DNA from: CAYVHB01 sp964450865
Lineage (GTDB): Bacteria > Bacillota > Clostridia > Saccharofermentanales > UBA5734
Length of the DNA: 35,225 bases
NCBI GenBank assembly: GCA_964450865.1
Contig: CAYVHB010000029.1
Span: forward strand, 1 to 35,225
Reading direction: 5' to 3'
The translations under genes and the position numbers were made by a program. This document shows positions 8,480 to 16,670 of the stretch, piece by piece (position 1 is the first letter of the stretch; each line of letters opens with the position of its first letter). Below the pieces are notes generated by a model. It did not search any database. It saw only the letters and a list, made by a program, of their open reading frames with translations, and was not told the origin of the DNA.

Positions 8480-9553
8480 TCACATTCTGTCAGTCTGGCC
8501 CTGAAGTGGCGGCGTCATCATCGGATGATCCATATTCTCAAGAATGATGATCTCATTCTGGGTTATCCAATGGTCAGGCGGCCTGCTGCCATCAAGGACA
8601 TAATTGAAAAGGAGCCGGACCGCCTGGTAGCCCTGTTCAAAGGGTTGCTGGCCAATGGTAGCCGTAATGGTTCCGCGCTCAAGATAATAACGGGTGGCGA
8701 CCGTCAGGTCATTGCTGATAACCCGCAGGCAGCCGGCCCGGCCGGCCTGTTCGATCGCCCGGCAAGCCCCGGCCACCCCGCCGGCGGTCAGGTAAACGGC
8801 ATCCAGCCCGGGCAGACGGACCAGGGCATCCGCCATGCGCTCAAAGGACAGCTGTTCATCGTCAAGATTTTCGATAATATCCAATATTTTAATCTGTGGG
8901 CAACGCTGGCGCAAGACCTGGTTAAAGCCGGTGATCCGCTGATTATGGCCTAATATCTGTACCGATCCGGTCACAACCAGAACTTGCAGCGGCGAGCCGG
9001 CGGCCAGCAGGCGCAAGACACCGGCGGCCGCCGCCCCGCTCAGGCTATAGTCATTGCCAACATAGCCCAGGCGTTCGGCCGCCGTAATATCGGTGTTGAA
9101 CGTAATGACAGGCAGGCCGGTCGTCGCCAGTTCTTGGAGCAGCGCACGGACCAGGTCATGATTGATCGGCACAAAAGCCAGGCCGCTGATCCCTTCGGCC
9201 ACAAGTTCCCGGATCTGGCGGACTTGCTCGTACGGGTCATAACCTTTCATGGTCTGAATGCTGAGCGTCAGGCCAAAGTCGGCATATTCAGCAGCGGCCC
9301 TTTGCAGGCCGGCCTGGACATCCAGAAAAAATTCATTGCCGATCGAAGGCATCTGAATGCCGAATCGGGGCGGCGACTTGCGGATGCTGAGGATGCGCCC
9401 GGCCCGATTCGAGCGGTAACCATGCTCGGCGGCAACCTGCAGTACCCGGGCCTTGATTTCCGGATTGATACCGGGCCGGTCATTGAGGGCCCGGTCGACG
9501 GTTCCCCGTGACACGCCGGCCAATTCGGCAATTTCCTTGATTGAAATCCCCAT
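8480..9553 (-). CDS. LacI-family transcriptional regulator
   Basis: A 357-residue repressor-type protein. The N-terminal helix-turn-helix and hinge are typical (IKEIAELAGVSRGTVDRALND, residues 5-25, then YRSNRAGRIL). A periplasmic-binding-protein-like effector domain fills residues 65-340. The GTVDRALN recognition helix resembles the LacI subgroup whose effector domain is close to sugar-binding proteins. It lies directly upstream of, and in line with, the amino-acid permease, an unusual pairing because LacI proteins usually sense sugars. GAGG lies about 12 bases before the ATG. Its target operator cannot be assigned: the GTGC palindromes near xylA are a possibility, as is the other LacI protein at 34063. 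Confidence 0.9.
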   Translation of the reverse strand: MGISIKEIAELAGVSRGTVDRALNDRPGINPEIKARVLQVAAEHGYRSNRAGRILSIRKSPPRFGIQMPSIGNEFFLDVQAGLQRAAAEYADFGLTLSIQTMKGYDPYEQVRQIRELVAEGISGLAFVPINHDLVRALLQELATTGLPVITFNTDITAAERLGYVGNDYSLSGAAAAGVLRLLAAGSPLQVLVVTGSVQILGHNQRITGFNQVLRQRCPQIKILDIIENLDDEQLSFERMADALVRLPGLDAVYLTAGGVAGACRAIEQAGRAGCLRVISNDLTVATRYYLERGTITATIGQQPFEQGYQAVRLLFNYVLDGSRPPDHWITQNEIIILENMDHPMMTPPLQGQTDRM

Positions 9554-9632
9554 CGTGATTGCTAACCTCAGTTCTTCCCGATGATTCTGATTGCCCCGAT
9601 TTCCCTGCCGGCATCCATCAGCAGGGCAGAGG

Positions 9633-10157
9633 CTAGTCCTGGAACTTCCCGATGATGGCTTCCATTCTCACGATCAGGGTATCCAGCTCGGCCAGGTCCG
9701 CAGCCGACAAGCGGGACAATTTGGCTGTGATGTTCTGTTTCACGGCTTCGATGCTCTGCTGGATCAGGGCCGCAGCTTGCGGCGTAGATTCAATGATGGT
9801 CATGCGGCGGTCGCCTGGATCTTGATAACGCCGCACCAGGCCTTCTTTAATCAGCTTATCGATAATGGGGGTCATATTGGGCTTGGATATATCCAGGTGA
9901 GCAGCCATGCACGAAATCGAAGCCGGGCCGTGGTGTTTGAGAAAAAAGACAACCTTGACATGGGATGGCGGAATTGGCATCTTGCGCATCTGCTCAAATG
10001 GATTCATGATACTCTTGTACAGCTCAATGATCAGATGATAGAACGCCTCGGCCGTGGCACCGTGTGAAATAGCCTGGCCAGCCGGCCAGGCCGCTGGCTG
10101 TTCAGGCTTGTCAGGCTTATTATCGGCATCAGGTGAATCAAGTGACCTGTCAATCAT
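9633..10157 (-). CDS. MarR-family transcriptional regulator
   Basis: A 174-residue MarR-type winged helix protein. The winged helix spans about residues 60-140: PPSHVKVVFFLKHHG, then the recognition-helix region DISKPNMTPIIDKLIKEGLV and the wing RRYQDPGDRRMTI with the conserved D-R-R. It is transcribed divergently from the two-gene ABC exporter. A perfect inverted repeat overlaps the exporter promoter between them, so it probably represses both itself and the exporter and is relieved by an exported compound. The N-terminal 30 residues are Pro/Asp-rich and may not be part of the fold. A later start is possible at the Met in IMNPFEQ (about residue 51), but that would cut into helix 1. Confidence 0.88.
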   Translation of the reverse strand: MIDRSLDSPDADNKPDKPEQPAAWPAGQAISHGATAEAFYHLIIELYKSIMNPFEQMRKMPIPPSHVKVVFFLKHHGPASISCMAAHLDISKPNMTPIIDKLIKEGLVRRYQDPGDRRMTIIESTPQAAALIQQSIEAVKQNITAKLSRLSAADLAELDTLIVRMEAIIGKFQD

Positions 10158-10178
10158 CTCAATAATTCTCCGGGCTGG

Positions 10179-10226
10179 TTGACAGATGCGACAACCAAGC
10201 CTATAATAATTATGAAATCATAATTA
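10179..10226 (+). promoter_or_regulatory. Consensus promoter with MarR-type palindrome
   Basis: TTGACA (10179-10184), exactly 17 bases, then TATAAT (10202-10207) is a perfect sigma70/sigmaA promoter for the ABC exporter genes. Touching the -10 box is a perfect inverted repeat, TAATTATG-AAAT-CATAATTA (10207-10226), with the size and symmetry of a MarR operator. Binding there would cover the start site. Confidence 0.8.
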
Positions 10227-10354
10227 CTATGCTTTTATAACCATTATTATAACACACTGATCGCTTCTCAGGCAATGATTCAGGCGCAAAACAATCCCGC
10301 AAGCCTTGAATGGCCAGCCAGCAGCGTCACTCCCCCGGCAGAAAGGATCTGTCC

Positions 10355-12082
10355 ATGCTCAAGCTCTATCGTTATCTGAAGCCGTACACGCTCATGGTCT
10401 GCGGCGTGCTGCTTTTCATTTTCCTGCAGACACTGGGAGATCTTTACCTGCCGACCCTGATGTCGGAGATCATCAATGACGGCGTCATGAATGGTGACAC
10501 GGACAGGATCCTGCAGATTGGCGGCCTGATGCTGCTGGTAGCCGGTGGCGGCGCGATCTGCGCGATTGTCGCCGGTTTCCTTTCGGCGCATGTCGGAGTC
10601 GGCCTGGGCACGATCCTGCGCAGCCAGATTTTCCAGCGCGTCGAGAGTTTCTCCCTGCACGAGTTCGACAAGATCGGCACAGCTACCCTGATCACCCGCA
10701 CGACCAATGACATCACCCAGATCCAGATGGTGACGATCATGATCATGCGCATGATGATCGCGGCGCCCATGATGGCCGTAGGCGGGATTATCCTGGCGAT
10801 GCGCGAGGACCGGACACTGACGCTGGTCCTGGCTGTCGCCCTGCCGGTCCTGGGCCTGGTCGTCTTGCTGATCGCCTCGCGGATGATCCCCCTGTTCCGC
10901 CAGGTCCAGCGTAAAATCGACCAGATCAACCTGGTCATGCGCGAGAAGCTGACCGGTATCCGGGTTATCCGCGCCTTCAACAAAGCCGATTATGAGAGCC
11001 GGCGGTTTGCCGCGGCCAACATCAGCCTGACCGACAACTATATCCGGGTTAACCGGATCATGGCCTTCATGATGCCGTCGATCATGCTGGTGATGAACCT
11101 GACCACCCTGGCGATCCTCTGGTTCGGCGGCATCCGCATCAGCAAGGGCAGCATGGACCTCGGCGCCCTGGCGGCCTTTACCCAGTACGCGATGCAGATC
11201 ATGATGTCGATGCTGATGATGGCTGTCATGTTCATCATGGTGCCGCGCGCCCAGGCGGCAGCAGTCCGGATTAACGAAGTCCTCGAGACCGTGCCGGAGA
11301 TTGTCGATCCGGCGGTGCCCTGCGTCAGCTGCACCGGTCGCGGCCACATCGAATTCCGCGACGTCACGTTCCGCTACGCCGGGGCCGAAGAGCCCGCGCT
11401 GCACAACATTTCGTTTACAGTCCGGCCAGGCGAGGTGACGGCGATCATTGGCAGCACCGGCGCCGGCAAGTCAACCCTGCTCAACCTGATCCCGCGCTTT
11501 TATGACGCGGCCGAGGGCACCATCCTGGTCGATGGTGTCGATGTCCGCGAATTGACCCAGGCTGACTTGCGGTCCAGGATCGGCCTCGTACCGCAGAAGG
11601 CGATCCTGTTCGCCGGTACAATCGAGGACAATATCCGGTTCGGCAAAGACGACGCCAGCCAGGACGAGATCATCCATGCGGCCGAGGTTGCCCAGGCAGC
11701 TGATTTCATCGCCGCCATGGACGGCAGTTACGCCCATGTGATCGCCCAGGGCGGCACCAATGTCTCCGGCGGCCAGAAACAGCGCCTGGCCATTGCCCGG
11801 GCCCTGGTGCGCCGGCCGGAGATCTATCTGTTTGACGACAGCTTCTCGGCGCTCGATTTCAAGACTGATGCGCGGCTGCGCGCGGCCCTGAAAAGGGAAA
11901 TCGAACAGGCCACGGTGATTATTGTCGCCCAGCGGGTCGGCACAGTCATGGACGCCGACCGGATCATTGTCATGGAGAGTGGCCGGATTGCCGGCATAGG
12001 CACCCATCAGGCCCTGCTTGGCAGCTGTGAAGTCTACAGGGAAATCGTCGCCTCGCAGCTTTCTGAGGAGGAAATCGCATGA
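10355..12082 (+). CDS. Heterodimeric ABC exporter, degenerate-site subunit
   Basis: A 575-residue type IV ABC exporter half with six membrane helices and a C-terminal ATPase. Walker A GSTGAGKS starts at residue 366 and the signature is VSGGQKQ. The Walker B is followed by aspartate instead of the catalytic glutamate (FDDS, D494-D495), and the H-loop histidine is glutamine (AQR, Q526). These two changes mark the non-hydrolysing site of heterodimeric exporters such as TM287/288 and BmrCD, so this is the degenerate partner of the next gene. ATG 10355 has GAAAGGA eight bases upstream; the frame is open back to 10310 without a better site. The stop overlaps the next start (ATGA). Drug, lipid or peptide export are all possible. 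Confidence 0.93.
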   Translation: MLKLYRYLKPYTLMVCGVLLFIFLQTLGDLYLPTLMSEIINDGVMNGDTDRILQIGGLMLLVAGGGAICAIVAGFLSAHVGVGLGTILRSQIFQRVESFSLHEFDKIGTATLITRTTNDITQIQMVTIMIMRMMIAAPMMAVGGIILAMREDRTLTLVLAVALPVLGLVVLLIASRMIPLFRQVQRKIDQINLVMREKLTGIRVIRAFNKADYESRRFAAANISLTDNYIRVNRIMAFMMPSIMLVMNLTTLAILWFGGIRISKGSMDLGALAAFTQYAMQIMMSMLMMAVMFIMVPRAQAAAVRINEVLETVPEIVDPAVPCVSCTGRGHIEFRDVTFRYAGAEEPALHNISFTVRPGEVTAIIGSTGAGKSTLLNLIPRFYDAAEGTILVDGVDVRELTQADLRSRIGLVPQKAILFAGTIEDNIRFGKDDASQDEIIHAAEVAQAADFIAAMDGSYAHVIAQGGTNVSGGQKQRLAIARALVRRPEIYLFDDSFSALDFKTDARLRAALKREIEQATVIIVAQRVGTVMDADRIIVMESGRIAGIGTHQALLGSCEVYREIVASQLSEEEIA

Positions 12083-15000
12083 GTACAGCCAATCATTCCC
12101 CTCGCCCGTCCGCGCCACGCCCGGCCGGCCGGCCCCGCCATGGCGGGCCGATGGGCGGCGGTTTTGGCCAGCCAGTCGAAAAAGCCAGGAATTTCCGCGC
12201 TTCATTCCGGCGCCTGCTGGGATATCTGCGTCCGCATAAGCTCAATCTGGTCGTCGTCCTGATCTTTGCGATCGCCAGCACGACGTTCGCGATTGCCGCG
12301 CCCAAGGTGACCAGCAAAGCCATGAACAAGCTGCAGGACGCCTATATGTCCCGGCTGATGCTGGATAAGATGGCCGAGGGCCAGAGCAAGGCCAGCGCCG
12401 AGCTCAAGGATAAAATGAGCCAGGCCCAGCAGGAGGCCACGGACCAGATCATCGTGAAAATTGGCGAGGCGCAGCAGACTGCCACGGACGAGATCGTCAA
12501 GCAGATGGCCAAGGCCCAGCAGGATTCGGCCAGCCAGATCACCACCCAGCTGAGTGATGCCCAGGAACAGGCTGTTGATGCCATTTACGACGGCATGGCG
12601 ACCGGTTTCTACAAGGGGATGGTCACAGGCCAGAAGCAGGCTGATACCCAGATCTGCAACCAGATGGCCACGGTGCAGAACAGCATGGTGGCCCAGATCC
12701 GGCAGCAGATGGCCCAGGCCCAGGCTCCGGCCAATCCTGACCCGAACCAGCCGGAGCAGCCGGCCATGGATCCGGCAACAGTCGCGTTCTACCAGGAACT
12801 GCTGGCTTTGCCGGCTATCGACGAACAGAAGACACTCAGCCAGAAGATCAAGGTGACCTTGAAATTCATTGCACTCCTCGAGAAAATGCCGGCCAGCCCG
12901 GCCGGCAGCACCGGCCAGTCGTCCGGCACCATGGATCCGGCGGCCCTGGCCAAAGCCAAGGCCATTCTCAAGCTGCCCCTGCTCGATGGTATCAAGGACA
13001 CCCGGCAGCGCGTGCCGACAATCCAGCAGTTCGTCCGCCTGACCGGCGCGGATCTGCCGTTTGACAGCCAAACCATGACCGAGATCTATGACCGGATCCC
13101 GGACCTGAAAAATGGCAATTCCGGCAGCGGCACGGACATGGGCAACCTGGACAAGGACGCGGAACAGGCGGTTCAGGACCTGCTGGACCTGCCATTGCTG
13201 AAAAACATCAAGGATCCCCAGAAAAAAACCACGACACTGCTCAAGCTGATCGATATCTTCAAGCGCCTGCCGAGCATGACAGACCAGCAGTCCGGCAGTG
13301 ACAGCAAGACAATTGACCCGAAGGCCCTGGACACGCTGAAAAAGCTGCTGAAGCTGCCATCCATTGCTGACGCCGCGGATCGCGCCACCCGCCTGGACCT
13401 GGTCCTGCAGCTGATCGACATCATCAAGGCCATGCCCGACTCCGTCGACCTCGGCGGTGATTCCACCGGTTCCTCGCAGGACAATCCGTCTTTTGACAAG
13501 GCCAATCTCGACATTATCGCCGATTTGCTGCGCCTGCCGGCCATTGCCGAAGCCAGCGACACCGAACAGAAAAAACAGCTCGTCCTGCAGCTGATCGGGA
13601 TCTTCAAGGCCATGCCCGACTCTGTCGACCTCGGCGGCGAAGCCACAACAGCCACGGACGATCCGGTCATGGACAAGGCGTCACTCGATATCATCACCGA
13701 GCTGCTGCGTCTGCCTCAGCTCAGTACAATCAGCGACGAACAGCAGAAGACAGACCTGATTGTCCGGATGCTGGATATTTTCGCCCGGATGCCCGACATC
13801 CAGACGGCAGACGGCACTGGTTCAACGACCCAGGCTGATGAAACGATGGATCCGGCCAATATCAAGACCCTGCAGAGCTTCCTGCAGCTGCCGGCGCTGT
13901 CCAGCCTGACCGATCCGGCCGCCAAGGCCGCGGTCTGCCGCCAGATCATGGACCTGGGCAAGACCATGCAGGGCAGCATGAGCAATGTCTCAACCGGAAC
14001 AGACCAGAGTGTCACCCTGACAGATGACCAGATCGAGCATGTATTTACCGCGATTGAAGAAACAAACGGGGAATATGATTTCCATTATATCGGGATCATT
14101 GCCCTGATCCTGATTGCCATGTACCTGATCAGCGCCGCTTTCAACCTGGTCATGGGCCTGGTGATGTCCGGTGTGGCCCAGAAAACCAGCCGCGACCTGC
14201 GCACGGAGGTCGATGCCAAGCTGAACCGGCTGCCGCTCAAGTATTTTGACATGCATGCCCACGGCGATATTCTCAGCCGGGTCACCAATGACATCGATAC
14301 AATCGCCAACACCTTGCAGCAAAGCCTGACCCAGGTCATCACTTCGGTCATCACGATTATCGGCTACATCATCATGATGCTGACAATCAGTCCGATGCTG
14401 ACCCTGATCGTCATTGCCACCATGCCCCTGTATATCCTGGCCACCGCTGTGATTGCCCGCAAGTCGCAAAAGTATTTTGCCTCCCAGCAGAAAGAGCTGG
14501 GTGACCTGAGCGGCCATGTCGAGGAGATGTACACTGGCCACAAAATTGTCAAGGCCTTCGGTCACGAGGCGGACGCCGTCGCCCGCTTCGAGACGATCAA
14601 TGGCCAGCTGCGCAAGGCCGGCTGGCGGGCGCAATTCATCTCGGGCATCATGTTCCCGCTGATGAATTTCGTCAGCAACCTGGGTTATGTCGGCATCAGC
14701 ATCGTCGGCGGTATCTGGATCACCCGCGGGGTGCTCGGCCTTGGCGATATCCTGGCCTTTATCCAGTATTCGCGATCGTTTACCATGCCGATTGTCCAGA
14801 CGGCCAATATCGCCAACGTCATCCAGTCGACAATCGCCTGTGCCGAACGGGTCTTCGAGATCCTGGACGAGGCCGAGGAAATTCCCGACCGGACCGACGC
14901 CCTGGTCCTGGCCAGCCCGCAGGGTGAAGTTTCCTTCCACGAGGTAGCCTTCCGTTACAAGGAAGATGTGCCGCTGATTGACAACATGAATATTGACGTC

Positions 15001-15675
15001 CGCAAAGGGCATACCATCGCCATCGTCGGGCCGACCGGCGCCGGCAAGACCACGCTGGTCAATCTGCTGATGCGTTTCTATGAGATCAACGCCGGCCGGA
15101 TCAGCGTCGACGGGGTTGACATCCGTGACCTGCGCCGGGCGGACCTGCGCCGCCTGTTCGGCATGGTGTTGCAGGATACCTGGCTCTTCAACGGTACCAT
15201 CCAGGAAAACATTGCCTATGGCCGGGAAGGCGCCTCATTCGAGGATATCGTCCAGGCAGCCAAGGCGGCCCGCGCCGACCACTTCATCCGCACCCTGCCG
15301 GAAGGTTACCAGACCGTCCTCAATGAGGAAGCCAGCAATATCTCGCAGGGCCAGAAGCAGCTGCTGACCATCGCCCGCGCCATCCTGGCCGATCCAGCCA
15401 TCCTGATCCTCGATGAAGCAACCAGCAGCGTCGACACCCGTACCGAGGTGATGATCCAGCAAGCCATGGCCCACCTGATGGAAGGCCGAACCAGCTTCGT
15501 CATCGCCCACCGCCTCTCGACAATCCGCAACGCCGAGCTGATCCTGGTCATGAACAAGGGCAGCATCATTGAAATGGGCAACCACCACGAGCTGATCGAC
15601 CGGGGCGGATTCTACGCCGACCTGTACAACAGCCAGTTCGCCGGCGTCGACCCCGACAGCGAGAAAGCAGTCTGA
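12079..15675 (+). CDS. Heterodimeric ABC exporter subunit with giant extracellular loop
   Basis: The 1198-residue partner of the preceding gene, about twice the normal length. Residues 1-50 are a Pro/Gly-rich cytoplasmic tail; TM1 is about 55-75. The next ~590 residues (76-668) are hydrophilic and repeat-built, then TM2 begins (FHYIGIIALILIAMYL, 669 on) and a normal exporter core follows. The ATPase has Walker A GPTGAGKT (984-991), Walker B ILDEA with catalytic glutamate and H-loop H1144. The signature is altered to ISQGQ, as in the hydrolysing subunit of TM287/288-type pairs. By exporter topology the insert lies outside the cell. It holds 15-residue repeats (98-210) and seven ~42-residue helical repeats (230-631). 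Start is fixed by GGAGGAA and the ATGA overlap. Confidence 0.92.
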   Translation: MSTANHSPRPSAPRPAGRPRHGGPMGGGFGQPVEKARNFRASFRRLLGYLRPHKLNLVVVLIFAIASTTFAIAAPKVTSKAMNKLQDAYMSRLMLDKMAEGQSKASAELKDKMSQAQQEATDQIIVKIGEAQQTATDEIVKQMAKAQQDSASQITTQLSDAQEQAVDAIYDGMATGFYKGMVTGQKQADTQICNQMATVQNSMVAQIRQQMAQAQAPANPDPNQPEQPAMDPATVAFYQELLALPAIDEQKTLSQKIKVTLKFIALLEKMPASPAGSTGQSSGTMDPAALAKAKAILKLPLLDGIKDTRQRVPTIQQFVRLTGADLPFDSQTMTEIYDRIPDLKNGNSGSGTDMGNLDKDAEQAVQDLLDLPLLKNIKDPQKKTTTLLKLIDIFKRLPSMTDQQSGSDSKTIDPKALDTLKKLLKLPSIADAADRATRLDLVLQLIDIIKAMPDSVDLGGDSTGSSQDNPSFDKANLDIIADLLRLPAIAEASDTEQKKQLVLQLIGIFKAMPDSVDLGGEATTATDDPVMDKASLDIITELLRLPQLSTISDEQQKTDLIVRMLDIFARMPDIQTADGTGSTTQADETMDPANIKTLQSFLQLPALSSLTDPAAKAAVCRQIMDLGKTMQGSMSNVSTGTDQSVTLTDDQIEHVFTAIEETNGEYDFHYIGIIALILIAMYLISAAFNLVMGLVMSGVAQKTSRDLRTEVDAKLNRLPLKYFDMHAHGDILSRVTNDIDTIANTLQQSLTQVITSVITIIGYIIMMLTISPMLTLIVIATMPLYILATAVIARKSQKYFASQQKELGDLSGHVEEMYTGHKIVKAFGHEADAVARFETINGQLRKAGWRAQFISGIMFPLMNFVSNLGYVGISIVGGIWITRGVLGLGDILAFIQYSRSFTMPIVQTANIANVIQSTIACAERVFEILDEAEEIPDRTDALVLASPQGEVSFHEVAFRYKEDVPLIDNMNIDVRKGHTIAIVGPTGAGKTTLVNLLMRFYEINAGRISVDGVDIRDLRRADLRRLFGMVLQDTWLFNGTIQENIAYGREGASFEDIVQAAKAARADHFIRTLPEGYQTVLNEEASNISQGQKQLLTIARAILADPAILILDEATSSVDTRTEVMIQQAMAHLMEGRTSFVIAHRLSTIRNAELILVMNKGSIIEMGNHHELIDRGGFYADLYNSQFAGVDPDSEKAV
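12370..12708 (+). repeat. 15-residue (45-bp) repeats in exporter loop
   Basis: Residues 98-172 are five back-to-back 15-residue units starting at 98, 113, 128, 143 and 158. After an 8-residue skip two more follow at 181 and 196, and a partial one at 211. Consensus: hydrophobic at 1 (mostly M), A/G at 4, Q at 5, A/M at 8, I/L at 12. A 15-residue period (3.75 per turn) suits a nearly straight or right-handed coiled coil. Confidence 0.8.
12766..13971 (+). repeat. Seven ~59-residue tandem units in exporter loop
   Basis: Units begin at residues 230, 285, 357, 412, 472, 531 and 590. Each reads roughly [MFIL]D-x-A, then L-L-x-L-P, an acidic turn with D, and a second helix ending I-F/I-K-x-M-P, so it looks like a helical hairpin. 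Linkers are Gly/Ser/Thr/Asp-rich. The fourth and fifth units share KAMPDSVDLGG and near-identical DNA 180 bases apart, pointing to recent duplication. I do not recognise the unit. Confidence 0.8.
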
Positions 15676-15721
15676 AGACGCCAATCAGCACGTCGCCCAC
15701 ATTGATGCCGGCTCCATTTCT

Positions 15722-15776
15722 GCAACAAACAGCCCTCCGGACCTGATCATGTACCAGGACCGGAGGGCTTTGTTGC
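15722..15776. terminator. Strong hairpin terminator between convergent genes
   Basis: GCAACAA (15722-15728) and AGCCCTCCGG (15731-15740) pair with CCGGAGGGCT (15760-15769) and TTGTTGC (15770-15776), giving a 17-bp stem with a two-base bulge and a 19-base loop. It lies 46 bases after the exporter gene and faces the VOC gene from the other side, so it can serve both strands, although the T-tract is short. Confidence 0.75.
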
Positions 15777-15993
15777 CTGCAGACAATGGCAATCCGCGCC
15801 AGGGAGATTGGCAGGTCATTCTATCGGGCCCGGTTCGCCTTTACCGGCTACCGGCGATTGGAAACCACGTTACCGGCCCGGACCGGGGTTGATGCCCCCG
15901 GGCAAGTTTGACAGCTGCAAAGCGGACCACAAAGTTTTATAATGAGGGAGTCAACATCCCCCGGGGGACTGATCAACTACAAGGATCACGCTC
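15777..15993. other. Intergenic stretch, no gene seen
   Basis: GC-rich short inverted and direct CCGG-type runs are present, plus CCCCCGGG twice. TATAAT occurs at 15938-15943 with a TTGACA at 15908-15913, but the 24-base spacing is too long for a normal promoter and it would read antisense into the VOC gene. Nothing else can be supported. Confidence 0.4.
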
Positions 15994-16389
15994 CTATTTT
16001 GCGTTCACATCCGGCTGGTGAATACCAAAAGTGTTCCCTTCTGGATCAAGGTAATAGCCTTGCCAGGCCATGCCGGTCAAGGCATATTTCGGCAAAGCAA
16101 CCACACCGCCGCTGGCCAAAATCCGTTCATGGGTTGCATCATAATCCGTAACCTGCATGGTACAGGCAAAGGCATTCAGGCCCTGTCCCGGCGCTGGCCG
16201 GCTACCCATACGGGTCACAATAGCGCCGTTGATACCCGCCTCGCCTTCGGCGCCGGTAATAGCCCCCCAGTAGGGATCACCCGTAAAGGGTGTCCAGTCC
16301 TGGAAAGTCCAGCCAAATACTGCTCCATAAAATTGTTTGGCCCGCTCAACATCATCGGCGTGAATCTCAAAATGCACCACCCTGCCCAT
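15994..16389 (-). CDS. VOC-family (glyoxalase-like) protein
   Basis: A 131-residue protein of the vicinal-oxygen-chelate fold, close to the Glo/EDI group annotated as glyoxalase-like or bleomycin-resistance-like. Visible are the N-terminal beta strand and metal ligand region VVHFEIHADDVERAKQFYGAVFGWTF, the middle strand MQVTDYDATHERILASGG and the C-terminal GYYLDPEGNTFGIHQPD, where the DPEGN(x)F(x)I motif is typical. The second histidine or glutamate ligand of enzymatic members cannot be settled by eye. ATG 16389 is preferred because GGGAGGT lies just upstream; an in-frame TTG further up would put that site inside the gene. It is monocistronic. The substrate is unknown. Confidence 0.85.
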   Translation of the reverse strand: MGRVVHFEIHADDVERAKQFYGAVFGWTFQDWTPFTGDPYWGAITGAEGEAGINGAIVTRMGSRPAPGQGLNAFACTMQVTDYDATHERILASGGVVALPKYALTGMAWQGYYLDPEGNTFGIHQPDVNAK

Positions 16390-16580
16390 CGGACACCTCC
16401 CCAATATCAGTCCTCGGTAGACGTTGATCCTTCCCCACGCCAGCCGTGCTTACTGGTTCGACCAGCAAGCGTGAATAAACCAATGGAAATCACTTCAGGC
16501 AATCAGCCGGGCGCCTGCAGCGCCCCGTTTATATTTTAGCACAGCGCGGAAAAATCCGGCAGTGACCCGATCAGCAGCAG

Positions 16581-16630
16581 TGGTCCGGAGTGGTCCGGAG
16601 TGGTCCGGAGTGGTCCGGAGTGGTCCGGGT
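16581..16630. repeat. 10-bp tandem repeat, five units
   Basis: TGGTCCGGAG occurs four times exactly (16581-16620), followed by a changed fifth unit TGGTCCGGGT. It ends 40 bases upstream of the start of the small membrane protein gene, so it is in that gene's leader or promoter region. Nothing in it looks coding. Confidence 0.9.
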
Positions 16631-16670
16631 CAGTGGCCCGGATAAAGGACAATTGAAAGGACTGGCATTT

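Noticed and set aside
10280..11404. Long minus-strand frame through the first exporter gene
   Set aside because: His/Asp/Arg-rich low-complexity translation with no domain; antisense shadow.
15908..15943. TTGACA and TATAAT as a promoter upstream of the VOC gene region
   Set aside because: Spacing of 24 bases is too long and it points antisense to the only gene there.
16581..16630. CRISPR-like repeat array
   Set aside because: Units are 10 bases with no spacers and no cas genes nearby; it is a simple tandem repeat.
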